From Macrotis lagotis (taxonomy: Eukaryota > Chordata > Mammalia > Peramelemorphia > Peramelidae): a stretch of 64,000 nucleotides of DNA. Made by a program: the position numbers and the translations under genes. The stretch lies in the NCBI RefSeq assembly GCF_037893015.1, contig NC_133666.1:224207258-224271257 (forward strand), written 5' to 3'. Each line of letters begins with the position of its first letter. Positions within the stretch are counted from its first letter, which is position 1. The notes under the pieces were generated by a model. It saw only the letters and a list, made by a program, of their open reading frames with translations. It was not told the DNA's origin and searched no databases. Positions 31,298-42,271 of the stretch are shown here, in pieces.

Positions 31298-31388
31298 GAG
31301 GGGGAAGGACTCAGGAAGAAGGGGTGGGGAAGAGGATCTCCCCGTCCAAAATCTTAATAGAAGAGAAATCATATTTTAAAAGAACATT

Positions 31389-31544
31389 TGGGGTAGCTAG
31401 GTGGCACAGTGGATAGAGCACCAGGCCTGGATTCAGGAGGACCTGAGTTCAAATATGGCCTCAGACACTTAATAATTACCTAGCTGTCTGACTTTGGGCA
31501 AGTCACTTAACCTCCCATTGCCTTGTAAAAAAAAAAAAACAAAA
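31389..31544 (+). mobile_element. tRNA-derived marsupial SINE
   Basis: 'ggggtagctaggtggcacag' head and 'cttaataattacctagctg' intact. The poly-A tail is broken by one C. Target duplication 'aaaagaacattt' (31377-31388) versus 'aaaagaatattt' (31545-31556). Confidence 0.92.
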
Positions 31545-31613
31545 AAAGAATATTTTCTTTGATGACTAAGTGAGAGAGGTGATTATAGTGCATAATACAC
31601 ATTGGTAGATTAC

Positions 31614-31713
31614 TTTTGTTGTTCTATTCAGTCATTTTTCAGTCTTGTCTGACTGTGACCCCCCCCCTTAGGAATTTTCTTTGCAAGGTGCTGGAGTGGT
31701 TTGTCATTTCCTG
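31614..31713 (-). mobile_element. tRNA-headed SINE, long form, 3' part only (minus)
   Basis: 'tgttgttctattcagtcatt' and 'tgctggagtggtttgtcatt' are the reversed tail half. The head half is absent. Confidence 0.7.
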
Positions 31714-31745
31714 CAATACCCAGATACCCAGTAGATCACATGTGC

Positions 31746-31782
31746 ATGTGTGTGTGTGTGTGTGTGTGTGTGGTGTGTTTGT
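31746..31782. repeat. (GT)n microsatellite
   Basis: About 13 GT units with one GG interruption. Confidence 0.9.
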
Positions 31783-31799
31783 GTATGCCAGATGCAATG

Positions 31800-31978
31800 A
31801 AGGCAAAAAAGTATTAGGTTGGGTGTCAGAGAGTTTGGGGTTCAAATCCCAGCTCTGTTCCTAACTACCTAGGTGACCCTGGACAAGTCCTTCCACTTTT
31901 CTGTAATGTAGCTCCCTCCTGGGACTGGGAGTTGATGGATTCATGATCAATTCCCTTTCAGCTCTAAATTTACCAAAG
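31800..31978 (+). repeat. CORE-SINE relic
   Basis: 'gggttcaaatcccagctctg' B-box region, 'aggtgaccctggacaagtcc' and 'ccctttcagctctaaattta' are in the order of an old tRNA-headed SINE that ends in a 'cagctctaaat' block. Confidence 0.6.
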
Positions 31979-32839
31979 AAAAGATCTGTCAAAAGAAATG
32001 CTGTCATAAGAAGGCACCAAGAAAATCAATGTTGCTGATGCCTCATCTGAAGACAAATCAACTGAATTTCTTATTCTGTCACAGGATATCACTACTTGAT
32101 AAACTCACTTATGTAGTCACTTTGGAAATTATAGAATCCATTTTAGGGTATCAGGGAACAAATTGACCAAATTCAGCATAGCTGAATTCACTTAAGTTGA
32201 GGTGGGACCTAGTAAAGGTTTGGGGGTGGTGGCATTTTATATTTAATTTTATATGTTAGTTTGGTACCTGCTCTAACAGGCACTCAACTCAACATATTAA
32301 GTAATTAGTAGAAGAAATATTTATTCAAACTTCGTGGTAAATATTAACACATTGTTCACTGTCAGTTATAGAAGTATTTTAATTCTACAGGTGTGTGATC
32401 TTCCTCTTTCACTTTCAGTCCAACACTAAATCTTTCTCTTTTTCCCTGTTTACCCCTCTTTCTCTCCTTTCTTCTTTCTAATATGAGGTAAATTATTTGC
32501 ATGAACCTTCATAGAGTTACAGTCAGGAAACAGATGAGGGATCATATGTTCACATCCCCAAATCAAATATATGAACCATTTCTATTGCTTCTACGAATCC
32601 CTGGGAGTCAGGTACATCAATACATATTCAATGGTAAGCATTAGTAAGATGTGGGACAAAAAACTCAAAAGCAAAGATTAGGAACATTGGCTTGAAAGCA
32701 GATTAAGATTGCAGACACCACCCTTCTAGAGACCAGCAATGGAAAGAATGGAAATAGTTTTTCCTTCAAACCAAGTGGTTAATATGGTTTAAGAAGGAAA
32801 TGCATATGTGTTTGTATTTGGGTTTTTTTTTAAGCTGAT
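31979..32839. other. Unassigned sequence
   Basis: About 0.86 kb of mostly unique sequence without a frame or repeat I can place. A CT-rich stretch occurs at 32400-32480. Confidence 0.45.
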
Positions 32840-32993
32840 CTTTTTTTTTTGTTTTTCTGAAAGACAGTGTGGTTAAGTGACTTGTCCAAGGTCACATAGC
32901 TAAATAATATTAAGTATCTGAGACTCGATTTGTACTCAGGTCCTCCTGACTCTAGGGCCAGTGCTCTATCCATTGCACCACCTAGCTGCCTCC
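32840..32993 (-). mobile_element. tRNA-derived marsupial SINE (minus)
   Basis: T-run at the left, 'gtggttaagtgacttgtcca', 'aggtcctcctgactctaggg' and the reversed head 'ccattgcaccacctagctgc'. More diverged than most copies. Confidence 0.88.
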
Positions 32994-33063
32994 CTGCATT
33001 TGATTTTCATTTGACTAATTTCTACATGCCATATTTCATTTAAATTTAACTTTTCAAAGTAAA

Positions 33064-33065
<2 letters not shown>

Positions 33066-33118
<53 letters not shown>
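33066..33118. repeat. (TA)n microsatellite
   Basis: About 26 uninterrupted TA units. Confidence 0.97.
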
Positions 33119-33121
<3 letters not shown>

Positions 33122-33140
33122 CTTCTTAGATCCAGAAATA

Positions 33141-33375
33141 TATTGTTGTTGTTTGTCCTTCTTTCTCATAGAAGACCCTGACATCAGTCAGGTGATGCCA
33201 TAACATATGCGTGAATTGGATTTGAGTAAGGGGTACAAAGATACCAGCCTTACTTTCTCCTCTGGAGTCATCTAGGTCCAGTGGCCAGGGTTAAATGACT
33301 TGCCCATAACACACAGCTAATAATAAGTCAGGCCCCCCCAACTCTGGGGCTGTTGCTTTATCCACTGCACCAATT
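33141..33375 (-). mobile_element. tRNA-headed SINE with long body (minus)
   Basis: 'tgttgttgtttgtccttctt' is the reversed tail, 'agccttactttctcctctgg' and 'tctaggtccagtggcc' the body, and 'tttatccactgcacc' the head. Same family as 27442-27713. Confidence 0.85.
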
Positions 33376-33507
33376 TAGACATAGAAATATTAAATAATTT
33401 ACCAAATGTTCCATAGTAAATTAGGAGTGGCTAGGATAATACTATTCTGTCTTCAGACTCTTGCAATTGGACCAGATTACCTCGAAAGTCAATTTTGACT
33501 GACAGCT

Positions 33508-33530
33508 TTTTTTTTTTTTTTTTTTTTTTT
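33508..33530. repeat. Poly-T run (23)
   Basis: Uninterrupted homopolymer. No SINE body adjoins it that I can recognise. Confidence 0.9.
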
Positions 33531-33599
33531 GCTCAAGACCTATGAATTTCTTAGGTATAAGGAATTCCTGGTCAGGAAAGTTAGCAAAACAAAATACCA

Positions 33600-33762
33600 A
33601 TTGCTAGGCAAATTAAAACTCAGAGAGGTGTCTGGGATTCTGAGAAGTTAGATGCCTCAGATCACAGAGCCAATTTGAGTTGAAGGTTGAACTTAAACCC
33701 AGGTCTGTCTGATTTTTGAAGCAACAGGGCTTCTATCCACTCTACCTTTGCTGCCTTAACTT
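33600..33762 (-). repeat. CORE-SINE-like relic
   Basis: 'cagatcacagagccaatttg' and 'ttctatccactctacctttg' correspond to the central and head parts of a reversed MIR-type SINE. Confidence 0.5.
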
Positions 33763-33794
33763 AGATGCATATACTTCACTAGCCATATAATAAA

Positions 33795-34540
33795 AAGTAG
33801 GAGTCACTTGTCACCTTTAAAAGGAGGTACAGGAAAACAGAACTCTACCCGCGAAGCTAATAAATTGTGCTTACCATTTGATCCAGCAATACTGCTACTA
33901 GTTCTATATCCCAAAGAGATTTTTTTGACCATATGTATAAAAATATTTATAGCCACTCTTTGTGGTGACAAAAAACTGGAATCCAAGGAAATGCACATCA
34001 ATTGGGAACTGTCTAAACAAGCTGTGATTGTGACAGAATACTATTATGTTATAAGAAATGATGAGTGGAATGTTTCTTTATAGGTCTGGGAAGACTATAG
34101 AAAGTGAGGCAAAGTGAAGTGAGCAGAACCAGAAGAGCAACTTACATAATGACAACAATGTTGTAAAGATAAAATAAAAGATGGACAAATCCAAAGAAAT
34201 GATGGAAACATATTATCAATCTCTAGTTAGAGAACTGATTCATAAGGCAAATTGAAGAACATCACTCTTGTCCCCTCTCCTTCTCCTCCTTCTCTTTATC
34301 CTTTTCTTCTTTCTCTTCCTCCTTCCCCTCTTTTTCCTGATCTTCTTTTCTTCCTACTTTTTCTCTTCTTCTTTCCCTCCCTTCTTTTTTTTGATATGGC
34401 TAATATGGAAATTTGTTTTGCTAAACTATACTTACCTGAGAGAGTTTTATTTTTCTTACCTTATCACTGAGTAGGGGGAGTTAATGGGAGAGAGAGAATT
34501 AAGAACTGAAAATAAAACTAAACTGATTTATTTTAAAAAG
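33795..34540 (+). mobile_element. L1 3' end relic with a pyrimidine tract
   Basis: 'ccatttgatccagcaatact' and 'agttctatatcccaaagaga' encode the DPAIL..LYPKE segment of ORF2p (frame at 33808). The C-terminal region and 3' UTR follow ('agtgaagtgagcagaaccag', 'gatatggctaatatggaaat'). A CT-rich insert (34262-34390) lies in the UTR. Confidence 0.8.
34262..34390. repeat. Pyrimidine-rich (CTT/CCT)n tract
   Basis: About 130 bp that is almost all C and T on the plus strand. Leu/Phe/Ser-rich frames there are artefacts. Triplex formation is possible. Confidence 0.85.
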
Positions 34541-34634
34541 GGGGGGGTGTGCATAAAAGTGTTAAAGAATATCATAATTCTCCCTGGCTTTGGCACAGAG
34601 CATGTGAAGGAATGAAATGAGAATTTTTGTTTGG

Positions 34635-34840
34635 TGTATCAGCAAAAGAGTTGGGTTTGGTGTTAAAAGATCTTAGTTCAAACTTGGACTCTATTGTTTA
34701 TTATTTATGTAAGTGTCAAGTCACTTTCTGTCAATCAGTTAATCTTCATGAGTAATAGTTTCCTCATTTGTTCAAATTGGAGGTAGACTAGGTCATCTGA
34801 ATGGTCTCTTTCAACCCCATGTTCTACAAGCATTGTTTAA
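34635..34840 (+). repeat. CORE-SINE relic
   Basis: 'cttagttcaaacttggactc', 'agtcactttctgtcaatcag' and 'ctctttcaaccccatgttct' are in the order of an old tRNA-headed SINE ending in 'ccaactctatgttct'-like sequence. Confidence 0.5.
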
Positions 34841-34939
34841 ATTCCATAAAGGAACAAAATAATGAATTTAGGGCACAGACAAAAATACCTACTTTTTCAA
34901 ATCAAGTCAATCTTAATTGATTTTCCTTTTAGAAAAGTA

Positions 34940-35030
34940 TTTTTTTTTAGGTTTTTGGAAGGCAATGGGGTTAAGTGGCTTGCCCAAGGCCACACAGCTA
35001 ATTATTCAGTGTCCGAGGCCAGATTTGAAA
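34940..35030 (-). mobile_element. 5'-truncated tRNA-derived SINE with perfect target duplication
   Basis: Only the tail half is present (poly-T, 'aggtttttggaaggcaatgg', 'cacacagctaattattcagt', 'gaggccagatttgaa'). It stops at the B box, so the tRNA head was never copied. A perfect 10-bp duplication 'tagaaaagta' lies at 34930-34939 and 35031-35040. This is a true 5'-truncated insertion, not later decay. Confidence 0.93.
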
Positions 35031-35040
35031 TAGAAAAGTA

Positions 35041-36147
35041 CTTTTTCACTTAGTTCACTCTTAAAGGTTAATTTTCTTCATAATAAAACAGAATCTAGAA
35101 ATAAGTTTATTGCATTAAGAGGCACTGACTTTCCTATAACTACTTAGAAACACAGGAAGTGTTCTTATTGTTTATTGTTTATATGTTAAGATAAAGCAAG
35201 TTAGAAAATCTGCCAAAGAAAAATTTACAATTGTTAGAAGGCAATAGGCAATGAATGATAGCAAAACAGCAAATTTCTTCTCTATCCTATCAGAGAATAT
35301 ATAAACATAAATGTTGAAAATATTTAAGGTTTGTTCTTAGCACTCTGTTTTTTGTTCATGTGCATGTTGACATGCAAATTCCTTTTTAAAAAATCCTAAC
35401 ATTGAAAAACAAATTGTGAAATCATACTTTACCCCTAAGAAAGATTGCCTCACTGTATTTTTTTCCTTTCTGTCTCAAGAGATTTCTTAATATTTGAAGA
35501 CATTGCCAATGTAAGTTGACATTCAAAAGGAATCTAAGAACTGTAAAAATACAAAGCATTAACCTTTCAAAAGCGTGTGTTGAATGACTTTATTTAGGAT
35601 GCCTGCAGAGAACTCTGCTTTGAACTCTAGGCCCTACCTACATTAGTTCAAAGCAGCATTATTAGTAAAATGTTGTCTCATGATAAGGTGGTATTCCCTT
35701 TGATTTTATACTCCTGTGCAAATTTTTGTGCAAAGTGCAAAAAATAAAAGACAATATTGTTGTCTCAAGAGACATTAAAGTTAAAGGCGGGGGGAAGTAT
35801 TCAAATTTTTGTAGTTTTAGGGTCACACTGGAAAGAAAGGAAGTTATCAGAAGAACCAAGAACAAGCCAGGGATGGGAGGTGACTCCAATACCTGCACTC
35901 TTTTTTGTTCACAGTTTAATGCAATGTTGGAATATCAAATGAGGTACTGGAAAGACATTTTGAAAAGTGAAGTTACTTTGGTCCAACACAGAAGGGATTC
36001 AACACCTCCTTGTCTTCATATGAAACATATCTGATCCAGAGGGGCAGGATATGGTGAAAGACATGATGACTCTTTGGAACTCCATCAAGTCAGAGAGCCC
36101 CCACAGTATATATGTTAAAACCTTTTTTGTCCTTAGGTAGTCAGGAA
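35041..36147. other. Unique-looking sequence
   Basis: Over 1 kb with no repeat I recognise. A plus frame at 35726-36034 (102 codons) is open but has no domain, and overlapping frames on the same DNA are open as well, so I do not call it. Confidence 0.4.
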
Positions 36148-36201
36148 ACTTAGAAGTCAATCAGGCACTAGTAGACTTAGAAGTCAATCAAGCCCTAGTA
36201 G
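36148..36201. repeat. 27-bp unit, two tandem copies
   Basis: 'acttagaagtcaatcaggc' plus 'actagtag' at 36148-36174, repeated with two changes at 36175-36201. Confidence 0.9.
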
Positions 36202-36549
36202 ACTTTGTCTCCATTTAGGGAAAACTCATCTCTGTGGAAACAGAAGAGAAGGGGTGAGTCAATCCCTTGTTGTGGAGAAAGGATGGTAAATGATGGTAGA
36301 TATTAGTTCTGTCATCAGACAAGTTCAAGATGAAGTTTTTTCTATAGCATAGTCATTGATGATCTGAGGCTGTTCACAGAATCAATCAAAGTAGCAAATG
36401 ACATTTGCTGCCTTTTTTAGGTACCAGGTCAAAAGACTTAGTTGCTCTATGCAAGTTTGTTTTTTAAGTTTTTTTTTAAGATCTAGTAAGATTAGATATT
36501 TTACTAATGGGTGAAATTTAAATCCTGAAATTTTATTCAAGGGACTTAT

Positions 36550-36660
36550 AAATATATATATATATATATGAATATATGTGTATATTTGTATAGATGAATA
36601 TACGTGTATATATATATACATATATATACATATATACATATATACATATATATATATACA

Positions 36661-36705
<45 letters not shown>

Positions 36706-36706
36706 G
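36550..36706. repeat. (TA)n/(TACA)n compound microsatellite
   Basis: About 155 bp of TA with interspersed TG/CA steps. The Tyr/Ile frames on the minus strand are artefacts. Confidence 0.92.
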
Positions 36707-36829
36707 ATTTGTCTACATAGAACCAAGGACAGTTGGGAAAATTGACCAAAAGGGTATAAAGATTAATAACAAAATAATATCCAGAGTGTAGCATATAATA
36801 TATTTCAGTATTTCATAAAATCAAATAGG

Positions 36830-36998
36830 TCTAAAGCTAGATGAAGTCTTAGAGGGAGCTAGAGGTCAAACCCTCAAGGCCCAAAGAAATTAAATCCCTT
36901 GTTAAAGGTAAAGATTCATACTCAAGTCTTGTGATACACATACCCCACCCATGCAACCCACACACAAAATTTCAGCATTCTTTCTGCTGCACCTCAAG
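36830..36998 (-). repeat. CORE-SINE-like relic
   Basis: 'gatgaagtcttagagggagc' and 'aagaaattaaatcccttgtt' follow the reversed order of a MIR3/Ther-2-like element, very diverged. Confidence 0.4.
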
Positions 36999-37321
36999 AT
37001 GAAGCCTTGTCCTTAATTTCTTTTCTTATCAGATTTTTTAAACTGTCTATTTTGGAAAGGGCTGACTATTTTTGGAAAGGAAACAAATACTGATGGAGTA
37101 GTAAGATTGCTTTTGAAAAGAAGTGTGATCTTTCTCAGTATTTTGTACTCCTGGGAAGGGATTTCCTGCTCCTGGTTCTTCCAGTTAGAACCAGTTTCTT
37201 TCTTCCCGAAAGTCATCAAAAGCTGGCAGCCTGTCCTTTGTTATGTTAAAATCCTTTCCTGTAAGTTATCCAGTATGGAGAACACCTGGCTTTTACCAAC
37301 CAGTCTGAAATCCCATTAAGA
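36999..37321. other. Unassigned sequence
   Basis: No repeat recognised. Short frames on both strands overlap here and cannot both be real. Confidence 0.4.
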
Positions 37322-37438
37322 CCAAAGGAGGAAAGTAGAGCAAAGATTTTCCCGAGTGTCACACTACTTGTGTCAGAGGTGAAATAAAACTCAGTCCTTC
37401 CTAAATCCAAATCTAGTATTTTATTTGCTGTCAACAAA
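37322..37438 (-). repeat. CORE-SINE-like relic
   Basis: 'gattttcccgagtgtcacac' and 'aactcagtccttcctaaatc' fit a reversed MIR-type centre and head. Confidence 0.4.
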
Positions 37439-37469
37439 GTGAGCAAAGAACAATCACTTAAACATCTTG

Positions 37470-37658
37470 CTGTTCAATCTTTATTCAGTACTTTCAGATC
37501 CTGTGCTACCCCATTTGGAGTTCTCTTGGCTAAGATACTAGAGTGGTTTGCCATTTCCTTCTCCAGCTCATTTTACAGTAAACTAAACTAAAGCAAATAG
37601 GGTTAGTGACTTGTCCAGGATCACACAACTAATAAGAGTCTAAGACCAGATGTGAATT
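37470..37658 (-). mobile_element. tRNA-headed SINE, long form (minus)
   Basis: 'ctgttcaatctttattcagt' tail, 'gatactagagtggtttgcca' and 'tccttctccagctcatttta' body, 'gacttgtccaggatcacaca' centre. The tRNA head is lost. Confidence 0.8.
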
Positions 37659-38719
37659 ATTCCATCTATTCAAACACAAAAAAGAAAAAAGCCTTCACCC
37701 TTAAGTTTACTACATACTATTTTGTACCTTTACTATAGAAACAGCTATCATTAACTAGTTACAACTTAATTATTTGTCTAACATAGTTTTCTCTTTTCAG
37801 ATTAAAACTTCAGTTTTATACTTTTCTATCAGACATTCAACTAAGTCAGAAATTCATTTTTAGTTATATTTATTTTTACTTGACTCCAGTACATACTTGA
37901 AGTTGTCATTCAATTATGACATGATACTCATTCTAACCAAAGCTTCTTGTTTGCTAATTGGGTTCTAGAACTTTTGACTTTTGCAGGAGACTCATTCTAT
38001 GGTGACTCCATTAACTGACTGAAAAGTATAACAAAAAGCAAAGCATTTGTCCTCACTTTGCCTTTCCCCCCAAAAAAACTGGAAACAGACAACAATAATG
38101 CTCACCTGTCGGGTATGAAATGTTTGCCAAGTACTTTGTAATCCTCTGTGGGATTGGTTGTTCTATAGTAATATAATCTTTCTTTCAATTAATTTTATTT
38201 TGCTTACTTCAGGTTGTCTCCAAAGTTTTGTTGTTATTGTTACAAGACAATGAAAAGACAAGATTAGTAATAAATAAGTTTACAGAATTTGTTGTCATAA
38301 TGACATGTTTCTTTAATATTTAGCTTTAGATTTGGTTCTATCTTGAACTAATCATTTATCTGAATTACTGTGTGTGTATGTGTGCATTTGTGTGTGCATG
38401 TGTGTGAGGTTCTCAAAATTTAAAAAAAAAAAGCTAATACAAGCACCTTCTGTACTAGCCTTGGGAGAGATACCAAGTTTTGGTAAACAGAGTCCTTTCA
38501 GTGCCTGGAAGTTTTCTTTGCAGTAATTTCATATCTTTGTATTTTAATCATTTACTTTGTTTTCCATTTTACATCAAGGAATTTCCCTTTCCTAAGTATT
38601 TGAGCAGCACCTCACTAAGTCATTACACTTTCACCATTTTTCTGACTGTTGACCTCTAAGACCAAGATCAAATGATATCTAGTCCAGGAAACTAGATGAT
38701 ATCATGCTTACTTTAACTG
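37659..38719. other. Unassigned sequence with a TG-rich stretch
   Basis: About 1 kb of AT-rich sequence. An imperfect TGTG tract lies at 38368-38408. No gene or repeat is recognised otherwise. Confidence 0.45.
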
Positions 38720-38873
38720 TTTTTTTTTTAAGGTTTTTGCAAGGCAATGGGGTTAAGTGGCTTGCCCAAGGCCACACAGCTAGGTAATTATTAAGTGTCT
38801 GAGGCTGGATTTGAACTCAGGTACTCCTGACTCCAGGGCTGGTGCTCTATCCACTGCGCCACTTAGCCACCCC
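38720..38873 (-). mobile_element. tRNA-derived marsupial SINE (minus)
   Basis: A near-complete reversed copy from 'ttttttttaaggtttttgca' to 'tccactgcgccacttagcca'. Few changes, so a fairly young insertion. No clear target duplication was found. Confidence 0.92.
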
Positions 38874-39007
38874 TTATGTTTCATTTGAACTCAAAATATT
38901 TGAATTGTACTTCTCTAATGTACATTCATCTTATACTAATTGCCAAATTGGATTGTAAACTCCACAAGCTCCACAATACTGTGTATTCTCTACATTAAGT
39001 GTCACCT

Positions 39008-39270
39008 CCAACTAGGTAGTGCAATAGATGGAGCACCAGCCCTGGAGACCTCAGACTTGATACTTCCCAGTGATGTGACCCTGGTCAAGTTACTTAACCC
39101 TGATTACCTCCCAGGGCCATTTCCAGTCATCCTGATTCATATTTGGCCTCTGGCCCCAAATGGCTCTGGAAGAGAAAGTGAGGCTCCCTCACTCAAATCC
39201 AATTCACTTGTTTGACATGACATCATCCCTCTGATATCTTGATCTTCTTAGAGAAAGAAGGATAAACTTC
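39008..39270 (+). mobile_element. tRNA-headed SINE with long body
   Basis: 'ccaactaggtagtgcaatag' head, 'gtgaccctggtcaagttact' centre, 'atggctctggaagagaaagt' and 'ctgatatcttgatcttctta' body. It is shortened around the B box. Confidence 0.88.
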
Positions 39271-39529
39271 ATTATCTCCAGGATTTCACAAAATGCATTT
39301 AGTATATATTATAAATAGTTGTTTAATTATTGATTGTATGAAAGACTGCATGAACAAGCAAATAAAGGAATGATTAAATAAATGGACAAATAAATAAGTA
39401 AATCTGTAAGGAATAGAAGATACCCTTTGTTGTTGAAACTTTATGTTAATTTAAGAATATACGTGGACCCAGAAACTGTTATGAAGTGTTTGAAGCTATT
39501 TATGTAGGTTTCTATTCTAAATATTTTAA

Positions 39530-39665
39530 ATCACAGAATTTTAGAACTAAAAAAATACTTGGGAGTAATTTAGATTGAAAGGTACAAGGGTCTGAAGGGT
39601 GGGGAGGGGGTGTCATCTAATCCAACCCCCTGCCATTTATCCTGAAGTTTAGAATTGTGAAATAA
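39530..39665 (-). repeat. MIR3/Ther-2-like relic
   Basis: 'cacagaattttagaactaaa' and 'catctaatccaaccccctgc' match the 5' side of the commonly seen 'tagagctggaagggacctt..catctagtccaacccc' repeat. Strand given by analogy. Confidence 0.45.
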
Positions 39666-39965
39666 CAGTCCCCAAGGTGTAGCTAATTTGTTGCAACTCT
39701 AGGACTGCTAGCACCGGCTCTGAAGTCAGTTTTAACTTGAGATCAAATCTGGCCTCAGAGCAATGTGATTCTGGACAAATCATTTAACCCTAATTGCCTC
39801 CTCCCCCCAAAAAATCTAGAACTAGAACCCAAGTCTTTCTTAGTAAATAAGTACCCTGTGTAACAGAAGATTATTTTGCTACTACTAAACCACTGTACAC
39901 AGGCAGACAATGAGGAGACAATAAATGAATACTTATTAACTTGACTTTTTCAAAATAAAATCAAA

Positions 39966-40120
39966 GGGTGGCTGGGTGATGCAGTGGATAAAGCACCAGC
40001 CCCGGAGTCAGGAGTGCCTGGGTTCAAGTTCTGTCTCAGACACTTAATAATTACCTAGCTGTGTGGCCTTGGGCAAGCCACTTAACTCCATTTGCCTTGG
40101 AAAAACCTAAAAGAAAAAAC
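39966..40120 (+). mobile_element. tRNA-derived marsupial SINE
   Basis: 'ggtggctgggtgatgcagtg' head and 'ccttggaaaaacctaaaaga' tail. A 9-bp target duplication 'aaaatcaaa' at 39957-39965 and 40121-40129. Confidence 0.92.
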
Positions 40121-40157
40121 AAAATCAAATTCACTATTTTTCAATGGCTTTGAATTG

Positions 40158-40416
40158 GCACATGTAATGAATGTGTCCTAAGGCATCTTAATGTGAAGAT
40201 TATTCTTTTCCTGAATGGAGCCATCAAACAGAAAAAAATAATTCATCTTTTTAGTCTGAATAGGAAATTTCCTTTGTTGACAGATAAGTCAAAATTGATC
40301 TTGACCAGTAAGCGCAACACTCATAATAAATATACAAAATTGACTCATCTAAAGTAGAGCATGGCACTAGAGGAAACTCCACTGATTCTGACCTTGGACC
40401 TGAAAAGGCACACAAT
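40158..40416. repeat. Left arm of a long imperfect inverted repeat
   Basis: Its reverse complement matches 41232-41466 over about 240 bp with mostly scattered changes. Shared blocks include 'gtggagtttcctctagtgcc', 'cttatctgtcaacaaagg' and 'gaaaagaataatcttcac'. It has no recognised family. The 61-codon minus frame at 40251-40436 comes from it. Confidence 0.88.
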
Positions 40417-40612
40417 GAGAAAACTCTGAAGGGCACATAATGTTGTTATGGAGGATTTTCTTGACTTCATGGGAGACCTGACCACTTAAACCAATGTCTA
40501 ACTTGAAGAAAGGTGATGACCTGGATGGGGGAACTCAAAGTTAAAAGACCAGATGGGAAATCATTATAGGATTATTGAGCTTGAGCTGGAGGGGATCTCA
40601 GAAACCATCTGT

Positions 40613-40860
40613 TGATGGCTTGTTTGTCCTTCTTTCTTGAAGACCACCATGTCATCAGAGGTGAGAAGTCACCAGCCTCACTTTCTCCTCCACAGCCATC
40701 TGGATCCGGTGGCCAGAAATGATTCAAATTGACTGGAGATGGCCCTGGATGCAAAGCAATCAGGATTAAATGACTTGTCCAGGATCACACAGCTCAGAAG
40801 TATCTGAGGCTGGATTTGAATACTTGTCCTCCTGACTCCAAGGTCAATGCTCTAGATGGC
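40613..40860 (-). mobile_element. tRNA-headed SINE with long body (minus), inside an older SINE
   Basis: 'gatggcttgtttgtccttct' is the tail, 'agcctcactttctcctccac' and 'atggccctggatgcaaagca' the body, 'tcctcctgactccaagg' the head. The flanks 40572-40612 and 40861-40900 look like the two halves of a MIR3-like element. Confidence 0.85.
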
Positions 40861-40919
40861 CTTACTCCAACCTCAGTTACAGATAAAGAAAAGAAAATTC
40901 TAGGTGTAATATAGTATAA

Positions 40920-41110
40920 TACTGTAAAGATTTACTGAGTGTCTGCTATGAGCCAAGCACTGTTTTAAAAGCCTCCTCCCCCAAAGAAAAAAAATTAGAT
41001 TCTTTATCCTGAGAGTTTACAATCTAATGGGGGAAGAGAACATTGAAAAGGAAAGTGAAAGGGAGACTTCAGAAAAGAGGGTACCTAGTATGGAGTAAGA
41101 TGATGGTAGA
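40920..41110 (-). repeat. L2-like LINE 3' end (minus)
   Basis: 'gatttactgagtgtctgcta', 'gccaagcactgttttaaaag' and 'gagtttacaatctaatgggg' are the complement of the L2 terminus. Confidence 0.65.
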
Positions 41111-41231
41111 ATCAAATCAAGCTTTTTTATTCTTCCTTAAGATGGGGATAATAATGCCTACCTAGTGGGGATTGTCAGGATTACAAATGGATCACCACAA
41201 AGAAAAAATACACACACACACCAACAACTTT

Positions 41232-41466
41232 GCTATCTGTGCCTTTCTAGGACCAAGTGGAGTTTCCTCTAGTGCCACGCTCTTCTTTAGATAGGTCAGT
41301 TTTGTACATTATGAGAATTGTACTTCCTGGTCAAGACCAATTTTGACCTATCTGTCAACAAAGGAAATTTCCTATTCAGACTGAAAAGATGAATTATTTT
41401 TTCCATTCAGGAAAAGAATAATCTTCACTTTAGGATGCCATGGGACACATTGATCATACATGTCAA
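41232..41466. repeat. Right arm of a long imperfect inverted repeat
   Basis: Pairs with 40158-40416 across a spacer of about 815 bp that holds the SINE pair and an L2-like fragment. See that entry for shared blocks. Confidence 0.88.
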
Positions 41467-41744
41467 CATGATCCTGACAACTCCCCATATATAGTTCAAA
41501 GTGCTATATAAATGTCAATTATTACTATACTTTGCCCCTCTCCCAACCCCTATTCCTGAAGTCCTGTAACCCTGATAACCTAGTCTGCCATTTTTGTAAT
41601 GGGTCCAGAACTACATGATCTCTATCATATAGCTTCATACAGTAGAAAATGATCTCTTTCTTTTCTAAAGGGAAACAGACTTTGGAGGACAATAAGGGAA
41701 TAAATGTTCATATATATGACCTACCATGTGGGTCACCTTCCAGG

Positions 41745-41990
41745 TGGGCAGATAGGTAGCAAAGTGGCTCAAGTGTTGGGACTGTAGTTAGGAAGACTGA
41801 TTTTTCTGAGTTCAAATCTGGCTTTAAACATTTACGATCTGTCTGACCTTGGGCAAGTCACTTAACCCTGTTTGCCTCAGTAAAAAATGAGCTAGACAAG
41901 GAAATGGCCAACCACTCCAGTATCTGTCAAGAAAGCTCCAGATGGGGTCATGAAGAGTCTGGCATGACTGAAAAATGACTGAACAGCATG
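41745..41990 (+). mobile_element. tRNA-headed SINE, long form
   Basis: Complete: 'tgggcagataggtagcaaag', 'ctgagttcaaatctggcttt', 'gagctagacaaggaaatggc' and 'gaagagtctggcatgactga', ending 'actgaacagcatg'. Confidence 0.85.
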
Positions 41991-42195
41991 TGCCAGTCAC
42001 TGAACTAAGTACTGTATAAATAGTATCTCATCTCTGGGAGGTAAATGCTGTTATTATCCTCATTTTACAGATAGGGAAACTGAGGCAAACAGTGGTTTGA
42101 GTGACTTGCCCAGAGTCTTAGTCCAGATTTGAATTTCAATCTTCCTGATGCCAGGACTAGTACTTTGCCCACTACTTCATCTAGCTGTTTCCAGT
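41991..42195 (-). repeat. MIR/Mar-1-like SINE (minus)
   Basis: 'ctaagtactgtataaatagt', 'cctcattttacagataggga' and 'gactagtactttgcccacta' give 3' end, centre and head in reversed order. Well preserved and directly behind the previous SINE. Confidence 0.75.
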
Positions 42196-42271
42196 AACAT
42201 TATAGCTCTACACCTGAATCCTGTTGAATGTAGTTGGGATCACACCATTTAGCAGAAATTTAGTGTTTAGA

